This document shows positions 23,595 to 35,175 of a DNA stretch of 40,272 nucleotides, piece by piece. This DNA is from Magnetococcales bacterium (lineage in GTDB: Bacteria; Pseudomonadota; Magnetococcia; Magnetococcales; Magnetaquicoccaceae). Within the stretch, counting starts at the first letter, position 1. Each line of letters opens with the position of its first letter. Position numbers and translations under genes: made by a program. Location of the stretch: contig JAANAU010000030.1 in the NCBI GenBank assembly GCA_011089965.1, forward strand, positions 1 to 40,272, in the 5' to 3' direction. The notes under the pieces were generated by a model, which was given only the letters and a program-made list of their open reading frames with translations, had not been told where the DNA came from and searched no databases.

Positions 23595-25412
23595 TTATTT
23601 CAAGTTTTCCAGTCCACGCCTTCCAGACGCGCCCTGGAACTGCAACGCATGCAATGTGGCGAACAACCCGTGGTGGGCCAACAGCTCTTCATGGGTTCCG
23701 GTCTCGATGATCCGCCCCTTGGCAAGCACCACGATGCGGTCCACGTGTCGAATCGTGGAGAGACGATGGGCAATGATCACCGAGGTGCGATTCACCATCA
23801 GCCGTTCCAATGCTGTCTGGATCAACCGTTCGCTGACCGCATCCACGGAACTGGTGGCCTCATCCAGAACCAGAATCGGCGGATCCAGCGCGAAAATGCG
23901 CGTCATGCCCACAAGCTGGCGTTGACCTGCGGAGAGGTTGTTGCCCCGTTCGCTCAACCGACTCTCCAGTCCATCCGGCAAACGTTGGATGAACTCCCAG
24001 GCTCCGGTCTCCCGGGCCGCCCATGCGATCCGTTCCTTTGTGATGGTCGGATCGAACAATCCGATGTTGTCGGCCACACTCCCGGCAAACAGGAAGGTCT
24101 CCTGACGCGCCACCCCGGCCAGTCGTCGCAACCGGGCCAGGGGGATCTGATTGACCGGCACGTCATCGATGGTCACCACCCCGCGTTGGGTCTCAATCGT
24201 GCGGTTCAGCAGTTTGATCAGTGTGCTTTTTCCCGCACCGGTGGGACCGACGATGGCGATGCGCTCGCCCGGAGCAATGGTCAGATCCAGATCGCTCAAC
24301 ACCACGTCAGAGCCGTAACCGCACTGCACCCCGTGGAAGCGGATCGCGCCTTGAGGCCGTTCCGGCAGGGTGTGGCACACGGCCACCGGAGGATCGACTA
24401 TCGCCGCCTTGGTGTCCAGCAGGGCAAAGACCCGCTCCAGGGCGCTCATGGCCGACTGCATGGTGGTGAACTTGCCTGCCAGATCGCGAATGGGAAAGAA
24501 CAGACGCCGCACCGCATCGATGAAGGCGGTCAACACCCCCATGGTCAGGGTTCCCTCTGCCATCAGGGTGGCCCCATGCCAGAAGAGCATGGCCACCACT
24601 GCCGTCGAGGCCGCCTCGACAAAGCTGAATTGAAACGCTTCCAGGAAATTGCTGCGGTCGGCATTGGTGCGATGGTCGCGGTTGAGCTGGTCAAACCGTT
24701 CCCTGGCCGCCTGTTGTTGATGAAAGAGCCGGATCACATCCCGGCCTTCGGTCTCCTCGGTGAGCCGGGCGGTCATGCGGGCCATCAGGAGGGTGCCCTG
24801 ACGTTGGATCAGTCGCATGCGCCGGGTCACCTGGAAGGCGACCGCAATCACCAGAGGCATCAGGACCACCACCACCACCGCCAGTTGGGGCGACAACAGC
24901 ACCATGCCCACGGCAATGGCCACCAGCAGAAACAGATCCCCGAACAGATTGATCAATCCGGAGCTGACCATCTGACTGATGGCTTCGGCATCGTTGGCCA
25001 CCCGATTGGTCAATGCCCCGCTGGGATTCTTGGCGAAAAAGGCGGCATCCAGGGTCAGCAGATGGGCAAACAGCTCTTTGCGCAGATCGCCGATCACCCG
25101 TTGTCCCAGCATGGCGTTGACCGTGGATTGCAGATATCCGGCCAGAAATTGACCAAACACCAGGGCAGCCAAAACCAGAAGCAACACTCCGAACCCGGTC
25201 ATGTCACCTGTGAGCAGATGACGATCCACGGCCATCTGGATCACCATGGGTTGGGCCACCTGGGCCAAGGCACCCAGGGGCGGCAAGAGCATGGCCAACC
25301 CCAGCCAGCGCCGATGGGGCCGGGCATAGCCGAGAAAACGGGCCATCAGTCCCAGATCCAGAAAGGTGCCGTAGCGGGTCTCTTCGGTTTCGGCGTTGAC
25401 GGCAGGCATCAT
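23595..25412 (-). CDS. ABC exporter half-transporter with consensus ATPase site (MdlB/SmdB-like)
   Basis: This is a 605-residue half-transporter: six predicted transmembrane helices (about residues 35-325) and a C-terminal ATPase domain with Walker A GPTGAGKS, variant signature LSAGQRQL and Walker B ILVLDEATSSVD including the catalytic Glu. It forms a heterodimer with the gene just upstream, which it overlaps by 4 bp (ATGA). Such pairs export lipids, peptides or drugs; the substrate cannot be read here. The signature motif with Ala for Gly fits the usual asymmetry of heterodimeric exporters. Confidence 0.93.
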   Translation of the reverse strand: MMPAVNAETEETRYGTFLDLGLMARFLGYARPHRRWLGLAMLLPPLGALAQVAQPMVIQMAVDRHLLTGDMTGFGVLLLVLAALVFGQFLAGYLQSTVNAMLGQRVIGDLRKELFAHLLTLDAAFFAKNPSGALTNRVANDAEAISQMVSSGLINLFGDLFLLVAIAVGMVLLSPQLAVVVVVLMPLVIAVAFQVTRRMRLIQRQGTLLMARMTARLTEETEGRDVIRLFHQQQAARERFDQLNRDHRTNADRSNFLEAFQFSFVEAASTAVVAMLFWHGATLMAEGTLTMGVLTAFIDAVRRLFFPIRDLAGKFTTMQSAMSALERVFALLDTKAAIVDPPVAVCHTLPERPQGAIRFHGVQCGYGSDVVLSDLDLTIAPGERIAIVGPTGAGKSTLIKLLNRTIETQRGVVTIDDVPVNQIPLARLRRLAGVARQETFLFAGSVADNIGLFDPTITKERIAWAARETGAWEFIQRLPDGLESRLSERGNNLSAGQRQLVGMTRIFALDPPILVLDEATSSVDAVSERLIQTALERLMVNRTSVIIAHRLSTIRHVDRIVVLAKGRIIETGTHEELLAHHGLFATLHALQFQGASGRRGLENLK

Positions 25413-27178
25413 TGGGAGAGGGCCTCCAATGCTTCGGTACGGCTCATGGTCATGTTCAGGTCACGATAGAGTTCCGAGGTGGCCAGCAGGCTCTCGTGAG
25501 TGCCTGAGGCCACGATGCGTCCCTGATCCATGAGATGAATGCAATCCGCACGTTGCAGCGCGGCAATGCGGTGGCACACCATCACCACGGTACGCCTGTG
25601 ATTGGCATGACGCAGATTGGCCAGGATGCGCTCTTCCGTGCGTGCATCCACATGGGCGAAGACATCGTCCAGCAACAAAATGGACGGATCGCCCAACAGG
25701 GCGCGTGCCAATGCCGCCCGTTGCCTCTGTCCGCCTGAAAGGGTGATCCCCCGTTCCCCGATCATCGTATCCAACCCTTTGGGAAACCGTTGCACCTCTT
25801 CGTCCAAAGCTGCCGTGGTCACGGCGGCCTCTGTCCGGGAGCGCCCTTCATCCGTGCGATTCAAAAGCAGGTTCTGGATCAACGGCGCGGAAAAGAGAAA
25901 ACTCTCCTGGGGCACCATGGTCAATTCCCGGCGCAGTTCGGCTTCGGGAATGGTGGTCAGATCCTGGCCATCGATTCGGATCGTTCCGGCTGGCACCGGG
26001 TAGAGACGAGCCAGAACCTGCAAGAGTGCCGATTTGCCACAGCCGATGCGGCCTGCCAGACCGATCAGAGCGCCAGCCGGGATCTCCAGGGTGATGCCGT
26101 GCAAGACCGGCGTGCCGGGCCGAAAGGCAAATTCCAGATTGTCGATCCCAATCGCCCCTGGCCAGCGTTCGGGTCGGGCTGGAGCAGCGGCCACTTCGGC
26201 AGCCAGAAAGGGTTGGGCATCCAGCACCCCGCTGATCCGGTCCAAGGCGGCCAGACCGCGTTGCATCACGGTCAGAATCCAGCCAAAACCGACGGTCGGC
26301 CAGATCAGCATGGCCAGATAGCCGGAAAAGGCGATGAAATCCCCCATGGTGAGCCGCCCTGCTGCCACCTCGCCACCCCCATGGGCCAGAATGATGAATC
26401 CGCCAATGGCTCCGGCCAGCACCACCATGGGACCGAACAGACTTTGCAAGCGGGCGTGACGAATGGCTGCCTGGGCCAGCTCTTCGTTTTCGTGGGCAAA
26501 ACGGCGTTGCCAGTCGGCTTCGCGGGCGTGGGCATGAATGGCGGCAATGCCGGCAATGGACTCTTGAATGAAGCCGGAAAGATGACCGAATCGGTCTGCC
26601 ACCACGCGGCTCAACCGGTACATGCGTCGGGTGAGCAGTCGGGAGAGTCCCAGGACCAGAGGAATCGGGGCCAACGTGTAGAGAGTCAACCAGGGGTCGA
26701 GCATGATCATCACCGGCAGAGTGGCGGCATAGGCCATGAAGACGTTGGAGATCTGCAAAAATCCCGGTCCCACGAACATGCGCACCGCACTCACGTCGGC
26801 TGCGGCCCGGGCTGCCAGATCCCCGGTCTTTTCCTGATTGAAAAACGGGGCATCCAAAGAGAGCAGTTTGGCGTGATAGGCGCGGCGCAGGGCGAACTCC
26901 ACGTCGCGACCAATACCAAAGATGCAGGTGCGTGATTGAATGCGAAAAAAGGCGTTGAGCAGCGCCAAAGCCAGCAGCATGAAGATGTACCAGCCCGGCA
27001 TTTGCTGGTGCATCAGCGTTTCGGTGGTCAATTTCATCACATAGGGGATGGCAGCGGCACTGGCATTGGTGATGGCCAGCAGCATGAATCCCAGGGCAAA
27101 AGCCCGTTTCTGCCCGGAAAATAAAGGCAGAAGGTGACGCAGCCGCAAGCGCATGGCTGTGGGGATCCTGTTTTTCAT
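25409..27178 (-). CDS. ABC exporter half-transporter with degenerate ATPase site (MdlA/SmdA-like)
   Basis: This is a 589-residue partner of the downstream ABC gene. Transmembrane region about residues 20-310; ATPase domain with Walker A GRIGCGKS, canonical signature LSGGQRQR, and Walker B ILLLDDVFAHVD, where Asp replaces the catalytic Glu. Together with the variant signature in the partner, this gives one active and one degenerate site, as in MdlAB and TM287/288-type exporters. The start is placed at the ATG at 27178; a further ATG at 27154 is possible, and longer starts would run into the divergent mltB promoter region. Confidence 0.92.
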   Translation of the reverse strand: MKNRIPTAMRLRLRHLLPLFSGQKRAFALGFMLLAITNASAAAIPYVMKLTTETLMHQQMPGWYIFMLLALALLNAFFRIQSRTCIFGIGRDVEFALRRAYHAKLLSLDAPFFNQEKTGDLAARAAADVSAVRMFVGPGFLQISNVFMAYAATLPVMIMLDPWLTLYTLAPIPLVLGLSRLLTRRMYRLSRVVADRFGHLSGFIQESIAGIAAIHAHAREADWQRRFAHENEELAQAAIRHARLQSLFGPMVVLAGAIGGFIILAHGGGEVAAGRLTMGDFIAFSGYLAMLIWPTVGFGWILTVMQRGLAALDRISGVLDAQPFLAAEVAAAPARPERWPGAIGIDNLEFAFRPGTPVLHGITLEIPAGALIGLAGRIGCGKSALLQVLARLYPVPAGTIRIDGQDLTTIPEAELRRELTMVPQESFLFSAPLIQNLLLNRTDEGRSRTEAAVTTAALDEEVQRFPKGLDTMIGERGITLSGGQRQRAALARALLGDPSILLLDDVFAHVDARTEERILANLRHANHRRTVVMVCHRIAALQRADCIHLMDQGRIVASGTHESLLATSELYRDLNMTMSRTEALEALSQ

Positions 27179-27282
27179 GGCCGGTGTGAATGAAAAACGG
27201 TTTTTATTGGTGGCAAATTCTGTATCATGTTCACAATGGGGATGTGATCGTCCGTGAGACCGCGTGACCAGAGGAGATGAAC

Positions 27283-28383
27283 GTGAACGGGATTCAGCAT
27301 GCACCCGTGCTGCCACAAGAGCAAGGTCTGACGCATACCGTTTCTGTCGGACGGCGTCAGATGGTGCGTCTGTTGTCTGGAGTGGCCTTGCTGGGGAGCG
27401 TGCCCTGGGCCTGGCCGGTCCCGGTTCTGGCCCAGGGGGTCAACCAGGAGTGGTGGGAGCGCCACGCCTGGTTGACACCGTGGATCGAACAAAACGGGTT
27501 GGATCCGGTGTGGCTGGAGCGGTTGCTGGGTCCGGTGGAGCTGGACAAGAAGGTGCTCTACCTGATGGATCATCAGACCGAGGCGAAACCGTATCATGCC
27601 TATCGTGCCCTGGTGCTCAACTGGCGCAAGATCGATGTGGGGCGTCGGCTCAGGCAGCGGCATGGGACGCTGCTGACCGAGGTGGAGGCGTTTTACCGGG
27701 TGCCGCCGGAGATCATCGTGGCGTTGTGGGGGCTGGAGAGCGATTTTGGCAACAACATGGGCCGCTTTTCGGTGTTGCGCACCCTGTATACGCTGGCAGC
27801 GGGTTATCCACGGCGGGCTGATTATTTTCGTTCCGAGTTGCGGGAGTTTCTGCTGCTGTGCCGCGAGGAGGGGTGGGATCCCAGGCTGATGAAAGGGTCG
27901 TATGCCGGGGCCATGGGGCAGGTGCAGATGATGCCGGGCAGCATGCGGCGTTATGCCGTGGATTTCAACCAGGATGGCCGACGGGATGTGCTGGGGGATG
28001 TGGTGGATGTGCTGGCCTCGATCGCCGCGTTTCTGCATGGTCACGGCTGGTGTGCCGAGGGTCGTCTGGTACAGCCTCTGGAGGCGCGGGTCGGATTGGA
28101 GGGGCTGGTTTCGGCCTCGGCCCAGGATCGTCGCCCCTGGCGTGAATGGCGCGAACGGGGCATTGTCTGGCCGTTGGAGTCCGCACCGCCGGATCCGGAT
28201 GAGCGATTGGCATTGATTGCCCTGGAAGAAGCGGATGGACCTCGTTATTATATGACCTTCATGAATTTTTGGGTGATCACGCGCTGGAACCGTTCCAACC
28301 GGTTTGCCATGGTGGTGTGCGAATTTGCCCGGGATCTTAAACAGATGGAGAGGGCGTGCGAATGCGCGGGGTGGCACAGTTGA
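27283..28383 (+). CDS. mltB: MltB-family lytic murein transglycosylase
   Basis: This is a GH103-type lytic transglycosylase that cleaves the MurNAc-GlcNAc bond of peptidoglycan. The catalytic Glu lies in VALWGLESDFGNNMG, and the family segments GSYAGAMGQVQMMPGSMRRY and DFNQDGRRDVLGDVVDVLAS are present. The N-terminus holds a signal with a twin-Arg-like start (VGRRQMVRLLSGVALL). I choose the GTG at 27283, 6 nt after GAGGAG; the ATG at 27277 touches that site directly. 366 residues. It overlaps rlpA by 28 bp. Confidence 0.95.
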   Translation: MNGIQHAPVLPQEQGLTHTVSVGRRQMVRLLSGVALLGSVPWAWPVPVLAQGVNQEWWERHAWLTPWIEQNGLDPVWLERLLGPVELDKKVLYLMDHQTEAKPYHAYRALVLNWRKIDVGRRLRQRHGTLLTEVEAFYRVPPEIIVALWGLESDFGNNMGRFSVLRTLYTLAAGYPRRADYFRSELREFLLLCREEGWDPRLMKGSYAGAMGQVQMMPGSMRRYAVDFNQDGRRDVLGDVVDVLASIAAFLHGHGWCAEGRLVQPLEARVGLEGLVSASAQDRRPWREWRERGIVWPLESAPPDPDERLALIALEEADGPRYYMTFMNFWVITRWNRSNRFAMVVCEFARDLKQMERACECAGWHS

Positions 28384-29246
28384 GAAGCGGATCAAGGTTG
28401 GTGTGGGTGGTGCTGGGGATGATGGTTGGGTTGACCGGATGCGTATCAACCCCGGACAAGCCGGACACCGGACCTGGGGTTCCCAAGACTGCCACCGGGA
28501 AACGGGGGACGGCCAAGCCCTATGTGGTCTTTGGCAAGACCTATTATCCCCTCAGTGAACAGGAGGCTGCCGGTTACTCGGAGGAGGGGATTGCCTCCTG
28601 GTATGGCCGGGAGTTTCACGAGCGGCCCACGGCCAATGGGGAACGATTCGACATGTACAAAGTGTCGGCAGCCCATACCGTGTTGCCGTTGCCCATTCTG
28701 GTGCGGGTGACCAATTTGGAAAATGGCCGCACCCTGGATGTGCGGGTCAATGATCGCGGGCCGTTCATCGACAATCGGCTGATCGATCTCTCCTATGCAG
28801 CGGCTGAGGAGTTGGGATATGCCCGGCGCGGTCTGGCCCGGGTGCGGGTCGAGGCATTGTCCATGCTGGCCAAGGCCGAACCAGCCGAGATGTATCGCTC
28901 CCGTCCCGGCACGCCCCCATCGCCCATGCCGCGTCCCGAATCCTCCCCGGGAGAGTCTCCACCCCGGACAGCGGCGGGCAGCGACACCCCCTGGAAGGAG
29001 AGTGCAGGGGGCGCGGGTGGCGGTCATTTCATTCAGGTCGGCTCCTTTGGCCGTTATGAAAATGCCCAGACCGTTGAACGTCGGTTGCAGCAGGTTGGCA
29101 AACCCAAGATCATCAAGAGTTCCGTGGGCGCACGCATGATGTACCGGGTGCGGCTTGGACCGTTTGCCACGGTGGAACAGGCCGAACAGATGGAACGCAC
29201 CCTGCGCAAGATGGAGATCGGTGATGCGGTGATCATTCGGGATTGA
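28356..29246 (+). CDS. rlpA: RlpA-family septal lytic transglycosylase with SPOR domain
   Basis: RlpA is an outer-membrane lipoprotein that cuts naked glycan strands at division sites. A lipoprotein signal with lipobox LTGC lies at about residues 26-29. The double-psi barrel domain follows (GIASWYGREFHERPTANGER, AAHTVLPLP, VRVNDRGPFIDNRLIDLS), with the catalytic His and Asp visible in AAH and VNDRG. A Pro/Ser-rich linker (about 188-225) leads to a C-terminal SPOR domain (FIQVGSFGRYENAQ). GTG at 28356 or ATG at 28362; both fit the GGAGAGGG site. Coupled to mltB by overlap. Confidence 0.95.
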   Translation: MRMRGVAQLRSGSRLVWVVLGMMVGLTGCVSTPDKPDTGPGVPKTATGKRGTAKPYVVFGKTYYPLSEQEAAGYSEEGIASWYGREFHERPTANGERFDMYKVSAAHTVLPLPILVRVTNLENGRTLDVRVNDRGPFIDNRLIDLSYAAAEELGYARRGLARVRVEALSMLAKAEPAEMYRSRPGTPPSPMPRPESSPGESPPRTAAGSDTPWKESAGGAGGGHFIQVGSFGRYENAQTVERRLQQVGKPKIIKSSVGARMMYRVRLGPFATVEQAEQMERTLRKMEIGDAVIIRD

Positions 29247-29311
29247 ACGGGGCGGTTGGCAGCAAAAACCATGAACAGGATCAATACGTGTTGCTCAAGA
29301 TTGTGGACGCC

Positions 29312-30463
29312 ATGAGAATACCCTCTAGAGTGCCGGTGTGGTTGCTGATTCTGATTGGAGTGTTGTGGCCGTGGGGGTTGCTGGCGGCCAGTCTGGAAGA
29401 GTCGCCCCCCAAGGTGCGGGGTACGGCGGGGTTGCTGGGGGATCTGGATTCGGGACGGGTGCTGTATGCCCAGGATGCCGATGTCCGTCTGGCTCCGGCC
29501 TCCCTGACCAAGGTGATGACCTTGTATCTGGTCTATGAGGCGTTGGCTGCCAAGACCTTGCAACTGGATGCCGAGCTTCTGGTCAGTGAAAACGCCTGGC
29601 GTACCGGCGGTTCCAAGACCTTTGTCAAGGTGGGGGACCGGGTGCGGGTGGAGGATCTGGTGCGCGGCATTGCCATCCAGAGCGGCAACGATGCCTGTGT
29701 GGTGCTGGCCGAACACATCAGCGGCTCCGAGAGTGCATTCGTGGCCTTGATGAACGCCAAGGCTGCGGAACTGGGTTTGACCAACACCCACTTCACCAAT
29801 GCCACCGGCCTGCCGGATCCGGAGCATTACACTTCGGCCCGCGATCTGTTTCTGCTGGCCAGCGCCCTGCTGCGCAAATTTCCCCAATACAGCCATTATT
29901 CGCAAGAGAAACAATTTACCTATAATAATATTCGCCAGCACAACCGAAACAATCTCTTGTGGCGGGATCCGATCATCACCGGCTTGAAGACCGGCCATAC
30001 CCGCGAGGCGGGATACTGTCTGTTGGCCACCAGCGACAAGGAGGGTCAACGGATGGCAGCGGTCGTGTTGGGGGCGGCCACGCGCAAGATCCGCGAGGAT
30101 GATGCCTTGCGTCTGATTCACTACGGCAACAAGATGTATGAGACGGTCAAATATTTTGAAGCCCGCGCCCCGGTACGCAAGCTGCGGGTCTGGAAGGGGG
30201 ATCAGCGCGAGGTGGATGGGGTGGTGAACGAGCCGTTGGTCGTGACCATATCGCGCAAGGAGCGGGCAGGTCTGGAGGTTGGGGTGGCATACGATGAGCC
30301 GTTGGTGGCACCGATTGCTGCGGGTCAGAAGATCGGCAGCGTGGTGGTCAAGTCTGGGGGCAAGGAGCTGTTCGTGCGGGATCTGGTGGCCGGGGCACCG
30401 GTGGAGCGCGGGAATATTTTTCGGGTCATGGTCGATGCCGTGCGCATGACCGTGGGCTGGTAA
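29312..30463 (+). CDS. D-alanyl-D-alanine carboxypeptidase (PBP5/6 family)
   Basis: This enzyme trims the terminal D-Ala from peptidoglycan pentapeptides. All three serine-peptidase S11 motifs are present: SLTK (SxxK), SGN (SxN) and KTGHT (KTG). The C-terminal PBP5-type beta domain ends in an amphipathic helix (FRVMVDAVRMTVGW) that would anchor it to the inner membrane. A signal sequence lies near the N-terminus (WLLILIGVLWPWGLLAAS). Start placed at the ATG at 29312 (383 residues); a GTG at 29288 with AGGA 7 nt upstream is a real alternative. Third gene of the peptidoglycan run mltB-rlpA-dac. Confidence 0.95.
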   Translation: MRIPSRVPVWLLILIGVLWPWGLLAASLEESPPKVRGTAGLLGDLDSGRVLYAQDADVRLAPASLTKVMTLYLVYEALAAKTLQLDAELLVSENAWRTGGSKTFVKVGDRVRVEDLVRGIAIQSGNDACVVLAEHISGSESAFVALMNAKAAELGLTNTHFTNATGLPDPEHYTSARDLFLLASALLRKFPQYSHYSQEKQFTYNNIRQHNRNNLLWRDPIITGLKTGHTREAGYCLLATSDKEGQRMAAVVLGAATRKIREDDALRLIHYGNKMYETVKYFEARAPVRKLRVWKGDQREVDGVVNEPLVVTISRKERAGLEVGVAYDEPLVAPIAAGQKIGSVVVKSGGKELFVRDLVAGAPVERGNIFRVMVDAVRMTVGW

Positions 30464-30490
30464 GGCAATACGGGCGGGGGCCAAGGGGCG

Positions 30491-32179
<1,689 letters not shown>

Positions 32180-32207
32180 GCCAAGGTCAGGTTGTGGGTT
32201 GTTGTGA

Positions 32208-32254
32208 GCGGTCAGGTTCTGGTCCGGGAACGCCCCGGGTGCGGACCTGACCGC
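32208..32254 (+). terminator. Hairpin between the popZ-like gene and valS
   Basis: A 10-bp stem (GCGGTCAGGT at 32208-32217 with ACCTGACCGC at 32245-32254) encloses a smaller CCGGG/CCCGG hairpin. A T-rich stretch (TTGTTTCTTG) follows, then the valS start 35 bp later. It may end or attenuate the popZ-like transcript, or act in the valS leader. Confidence 0.45.
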
Positions 32255-32289
32255 TTGTTTCTTGCATCTATTGAAATTCGTGAAAAAAA

Positions 32290-35175
32290 ATGTCGGATAC
32301 CACCTTGCCCAAATCCTATGATGCCCACGGCGTGGAACGGCGCTGGTATGCCATCTGGGAAGAGAACGGTTATTTTGCCCCAGGGGGCAATCCGGATGCT
32401 GCGCGCTATTGCATCATGATTCCGCCACCGAACGTGACCGGCAGCCTGCATATGGGCCATGCCTTTCAAGACACCATCATGGATGCCTTGATCCGGCGGC
32501 GGCGCATGCAGGGTGGGCGCGTGCTCTGGCAAACCGGAACCGATCATGCGGGTATTGCCACCCAGATGGTGGTGGAGCGCCAGTTGGAGGCCGAAGGGCT
32601 GAGTCGGCATGACCTGGGGCGGGACCGTTTTCTGGAGCGGGTGTGGAACTGGAAGCAGCACTCCGGTGGCACCATTGTCCGGCAATTGCGACGTTTGGGC
32701 ACCTCGTGCGACTGGACCCGGGAGCGGTTCACCATGGACCCGGAGCTGTCCCATGCGGTGCGTGAGGCCTTTGTGCGGTTGTACGACGAGGGGTTGATCT
32801 ATCGGGGGAAGCGTCTGGTCAACTGGGATCCGGTGCTGTCCCATGCGGTGCGTGAGGCCTTTGTGCGGTTGTACGACGAGGGGTTGATCTATCGGGGGAA
32901 GCGTCTGGTCAACTGGGATCCGGTGCTGTTGACCGCCGTGTCGGATCTGGAGGTGAGCGCAGAAGAGGAGCGGGGCCATTTGTGGCATTTGCGTTACCCC
33001 CGGGCCGATGGCGCGGGTCATGTGGTGGTGGCCACCACCCGTCCTGAGACCATGCTGGGGGATGTGGCCGTGGCGGTTCATCCCGAGGATGACCGTTATC
33101 GCCATCTGATTGGTTGCATGCTGCATCTGCCCTTGACTGGACGGACCATTCCGGTGATTGCCGATCTCCATGTGGATCCGGCTTTTGGGAGCGGTTGCGT
33201 CAAGATCACTCCGGCCCATGACTTCAATGACCATGAGGTTGGCCAGCGTCACCAACTGCCGCTGATCAATATTTTCACCCCGGATGCCTGCATCAACGAT
33301 CAGGCCCCGGAGTGTTACCGTGGTCTGGACCGTTTCGAGGCGCGGCGCCGGGTGGTGGCTGATCTGGAGCAGCAGGGGTTGTTGGAACGGGTTGAAGAGC
33401 ATCGTCTGATGATTCCCCGTGGCGACCGTTCCAAGGCGGTGCTGGAGCCGTATCTGACCGATCAGTGGTTTGTGCGGGCTGCGCCTTTGGCCGAAGAGGC
33501 GATCCGTGCCGTGGAGGATGGACGCATCCGGTTCATTCCCGGCAACTGGGACAAGACCTATTTTGAGTGGATGCGCAACATTCAGGATTGGTGCATCTCC
33601 AGACAGATCTGGTGGGGTCACCGCATTCCAGCCTGGTATGGTCCGGACGGTCACGTGTTCGTGTGCAACTGTGAAGAGCAGGTCTATGAACTGGCTGCCG
33701 AACACTATGGCACCCTGGTGGAGTTGACCCGGGATCCGGATGTGCTGGACACCTGGTTTTCGTCGGCCCTCTGGCCGTTTGCCACCTTGGGTTGGCCGAA
33801 GCAGACCCCGGAGTTGCACCAGTTCTATCCCACGGATGTGCTGGTGACCGGATTTGACATCATCTTCTTCTGGGTGGCCCGGATGATCATGATGGGTCTG
33901 AAGTTCACCGGGGAGGTGCCGTTTCGCGAGGTCTACATCACCGGTCTGGTGCGGGATGGCGATGGCAACAAGATGAGCAAATCCAAGGGCAACATCCTGG
34001 ATCCTCTGGATCTGATCGACGGGATCGACCTGGAGACCCTGGTGAACAAACGCACCCGGGACATGATGCAGCCCCAGTTGGCCGCCAAGGTGGCCCAGGC
34101 CACCCGCACCGAGTTTCCCGCAGGGATTGCCGCCTTCGGGACCGATGCCTTGCGCTTTGCCATGGCCGCTCTGGCTGTGCAGGGCCGGGATATCAAGCTG
34201 GATATGGGACGGGTCGAAGGGTATCGGAATTTTTGCAACAAGTTGTGGAATGCCGCCCGCTTTGTGCTGATGAATGTGGAAGGGCAGAACCTGAGCGGTC
34301 GCATCGAAGCGACCACCTTGCCGGACCGCTGGATCCGTTCCCGTTTGCAGAAGGTGATCGCCGCTCTGGACAACGCCATGGAGCGGTATCGATTTGACGA
34401 GGCCGCCTCGGTGCTGCATCGCTTTTTGTGGGGTGAGTTTTGCGACTGGTATCTGGAGATGGTCAAGCCGGTGCTGTATGACGCCGCAACAGCCGCCAGC
34501 GTCAAGAGCACGACCCGTCGGGTGATGGTGGATACCCTGGAGGTGGCCTTGCGGCTGCTGCACCCTTTGATGCCGTTCATCACCGAGGAGTTGTGGCAGA
34601 AGGTGGCGCTGCTGGCCGGACAGGGCGGCGAAACCGTCATGCTGGCTGCCTGGCCCCGGGTGGATCCGGCCTGCGAAGATGGGGCGGTCGAGGAGGAAAT
34701 GGAGTTTGTCATGACCCTGGTCAGCGCGGTGCGCACGGTGCGCGGGGAGATGGACATCCCGCCGGGCCGTCGTCTGGTTCTGCTGGTCCAGGGGGATGAG
34801 CAGGCTGTGGCCACCATGCAGCGCCATGACGTGCTGATCGGGGTGCTGGCCCGGCTGGAGAGCTGGGAGGTGTTGTCCGGACCTGTGCCGGAAGGGGCGG
34901 CCACAGCGGTTGTGCCCGGTTTGCGTTTGTTCATTCCTTTGGCCGGGATCATCGATGTGGCCTCCGAGATCGCCCGTCTGGAAAAGAGTCTTCAGAAACT
35001 GGATGGTGATCTGGCGCGGGTGCAGGGGAAACTGGGCAACAGCGGTTTTCTGGCCAATGCCAAACCCGAAGTGGTGGCCGGAGAACAGGCCAAGGCGCGT
35101 GAATTCACGGAGAAGAGGCACGGCGTGGCCGAGGCCTTGGAACGGATGCAGCGACTGCAAGGAGCGGCATGTTGA
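32290..35175 (+). CDS. valS: Valine--tRNA ligase with internal 30-residue tandem duplication
   Basis: ValRS charges tRNA-Val in the cytoplasm. The class I motifs are intact: HMGH in the HIGH position (about residues 54-57) and KMSKSKGN, and the C-terminal coiled coil ([19 protein letters not shown]) is present. 961 residues. Residues 153-182 are repeated exactly as 183-212 (segment beginning [10 protein letters not shown] and ending LVNWDPV) by a perfect 90-bp tandem duplication. In ordinary ValRS this segment occurs once and leads straight into TA(V/I)SDLEV. ATG at 32290 with only a weak upstream site. The stop overlaps the nadC start. Confidence 0.96.
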   Translation: MSDTTLPKSYDAHGVERRWYAIWEENGYFAPGGNPDAARYCIMIPPPNVTGSLHMGHAFQDTIMDALIRRRRMQGGRVLWQTGTDHAGIATQMVVERQLEAEGLSRHDLGRDRFLERVWNWKQHSGGTIVRQLRRLGTSCDWTRERFTMDPELSHAVREAFVRLYDEGLIYRGKRLVNWDPVLSHAVREAFVRLYDEGLIYRGKRLVNWDPVLLTAVSDLEVSAEEERGHLWHLRYPRADGAGHVVVATTRPETMLGDVAVAVHPEDDRYRHLIGCMLHLPLTGRTIPVIADLHVDPAFGSGCVKITPAHDFNDHEVGQRHQLPLINIFTPDACINDQAPECYRGLDRFEARRRVVADLEQQGLLERVEEHRLMIPRGDRSKAVLEPYLTDQWFVRAAPLAEEAIRAVEDGRIRFIPGNWDKTYFEWMRNIQDWCISRQIWWGHRIPAWYGPDGHVFVCNCEEQVYELAAEHYGTLVELTRDPDVLDTWFSSALWPFATLGWPKQTPELHQFYPTDVLVTGFDIIFFWVARMIMMGLKFTGEVPFREVYITGLVRDGDGNKMSKSKGNILDPLDLIDGIDLETLVNKRTRDMMQPQLAAKVAQATRTEFPAGIAAFGTDALRFAMAALAVQGRDIKLDMGRVEGYRNFCNKLWNAARFVLMNVEGQNLSGRIEATTLPDRWIRSRLQKVIAALDNAMERYRFDEAASVLHRFLWGEFCDWYLEMVKPVLYDAATAASVKSTTRRVMVDTLEVALRLLHPLMPFITEELWQKVALLAGQGGETVMLAAWPRVDPACEDGAVEEEMEFVMTLVSAVRTVRGEMDIPPGRRLVLLVQGDEQAVATMQRHDVLIGVLARLESWEVLSGPVPEGAATAVVPGLRLFIPLAGIIDVASEIARLEKSLQKLDGDLARVQGKLGNSGFLANAKPEVVAGEQAKAREFTEKRHGVAEALERMQRLQGAAC
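32746..32925 (+). repeat. Exact 90-bp tandem duplication inside valS
   Basis: Bases 32746-32835 and 32836-32925 are identical over all 90 positions, in frame, with no substitutions. The lack of any difference means either a very recent event or an assembly or sequencing artefact. Confidence 0.97.

Noticed and set aside
23451-25469. Long plus-strand open frame opposite the ABC exporter gene
   Set aside because: It is Gln/His-rich, has no domain pattern, and is the reverse of a clear ABC transporter gene.
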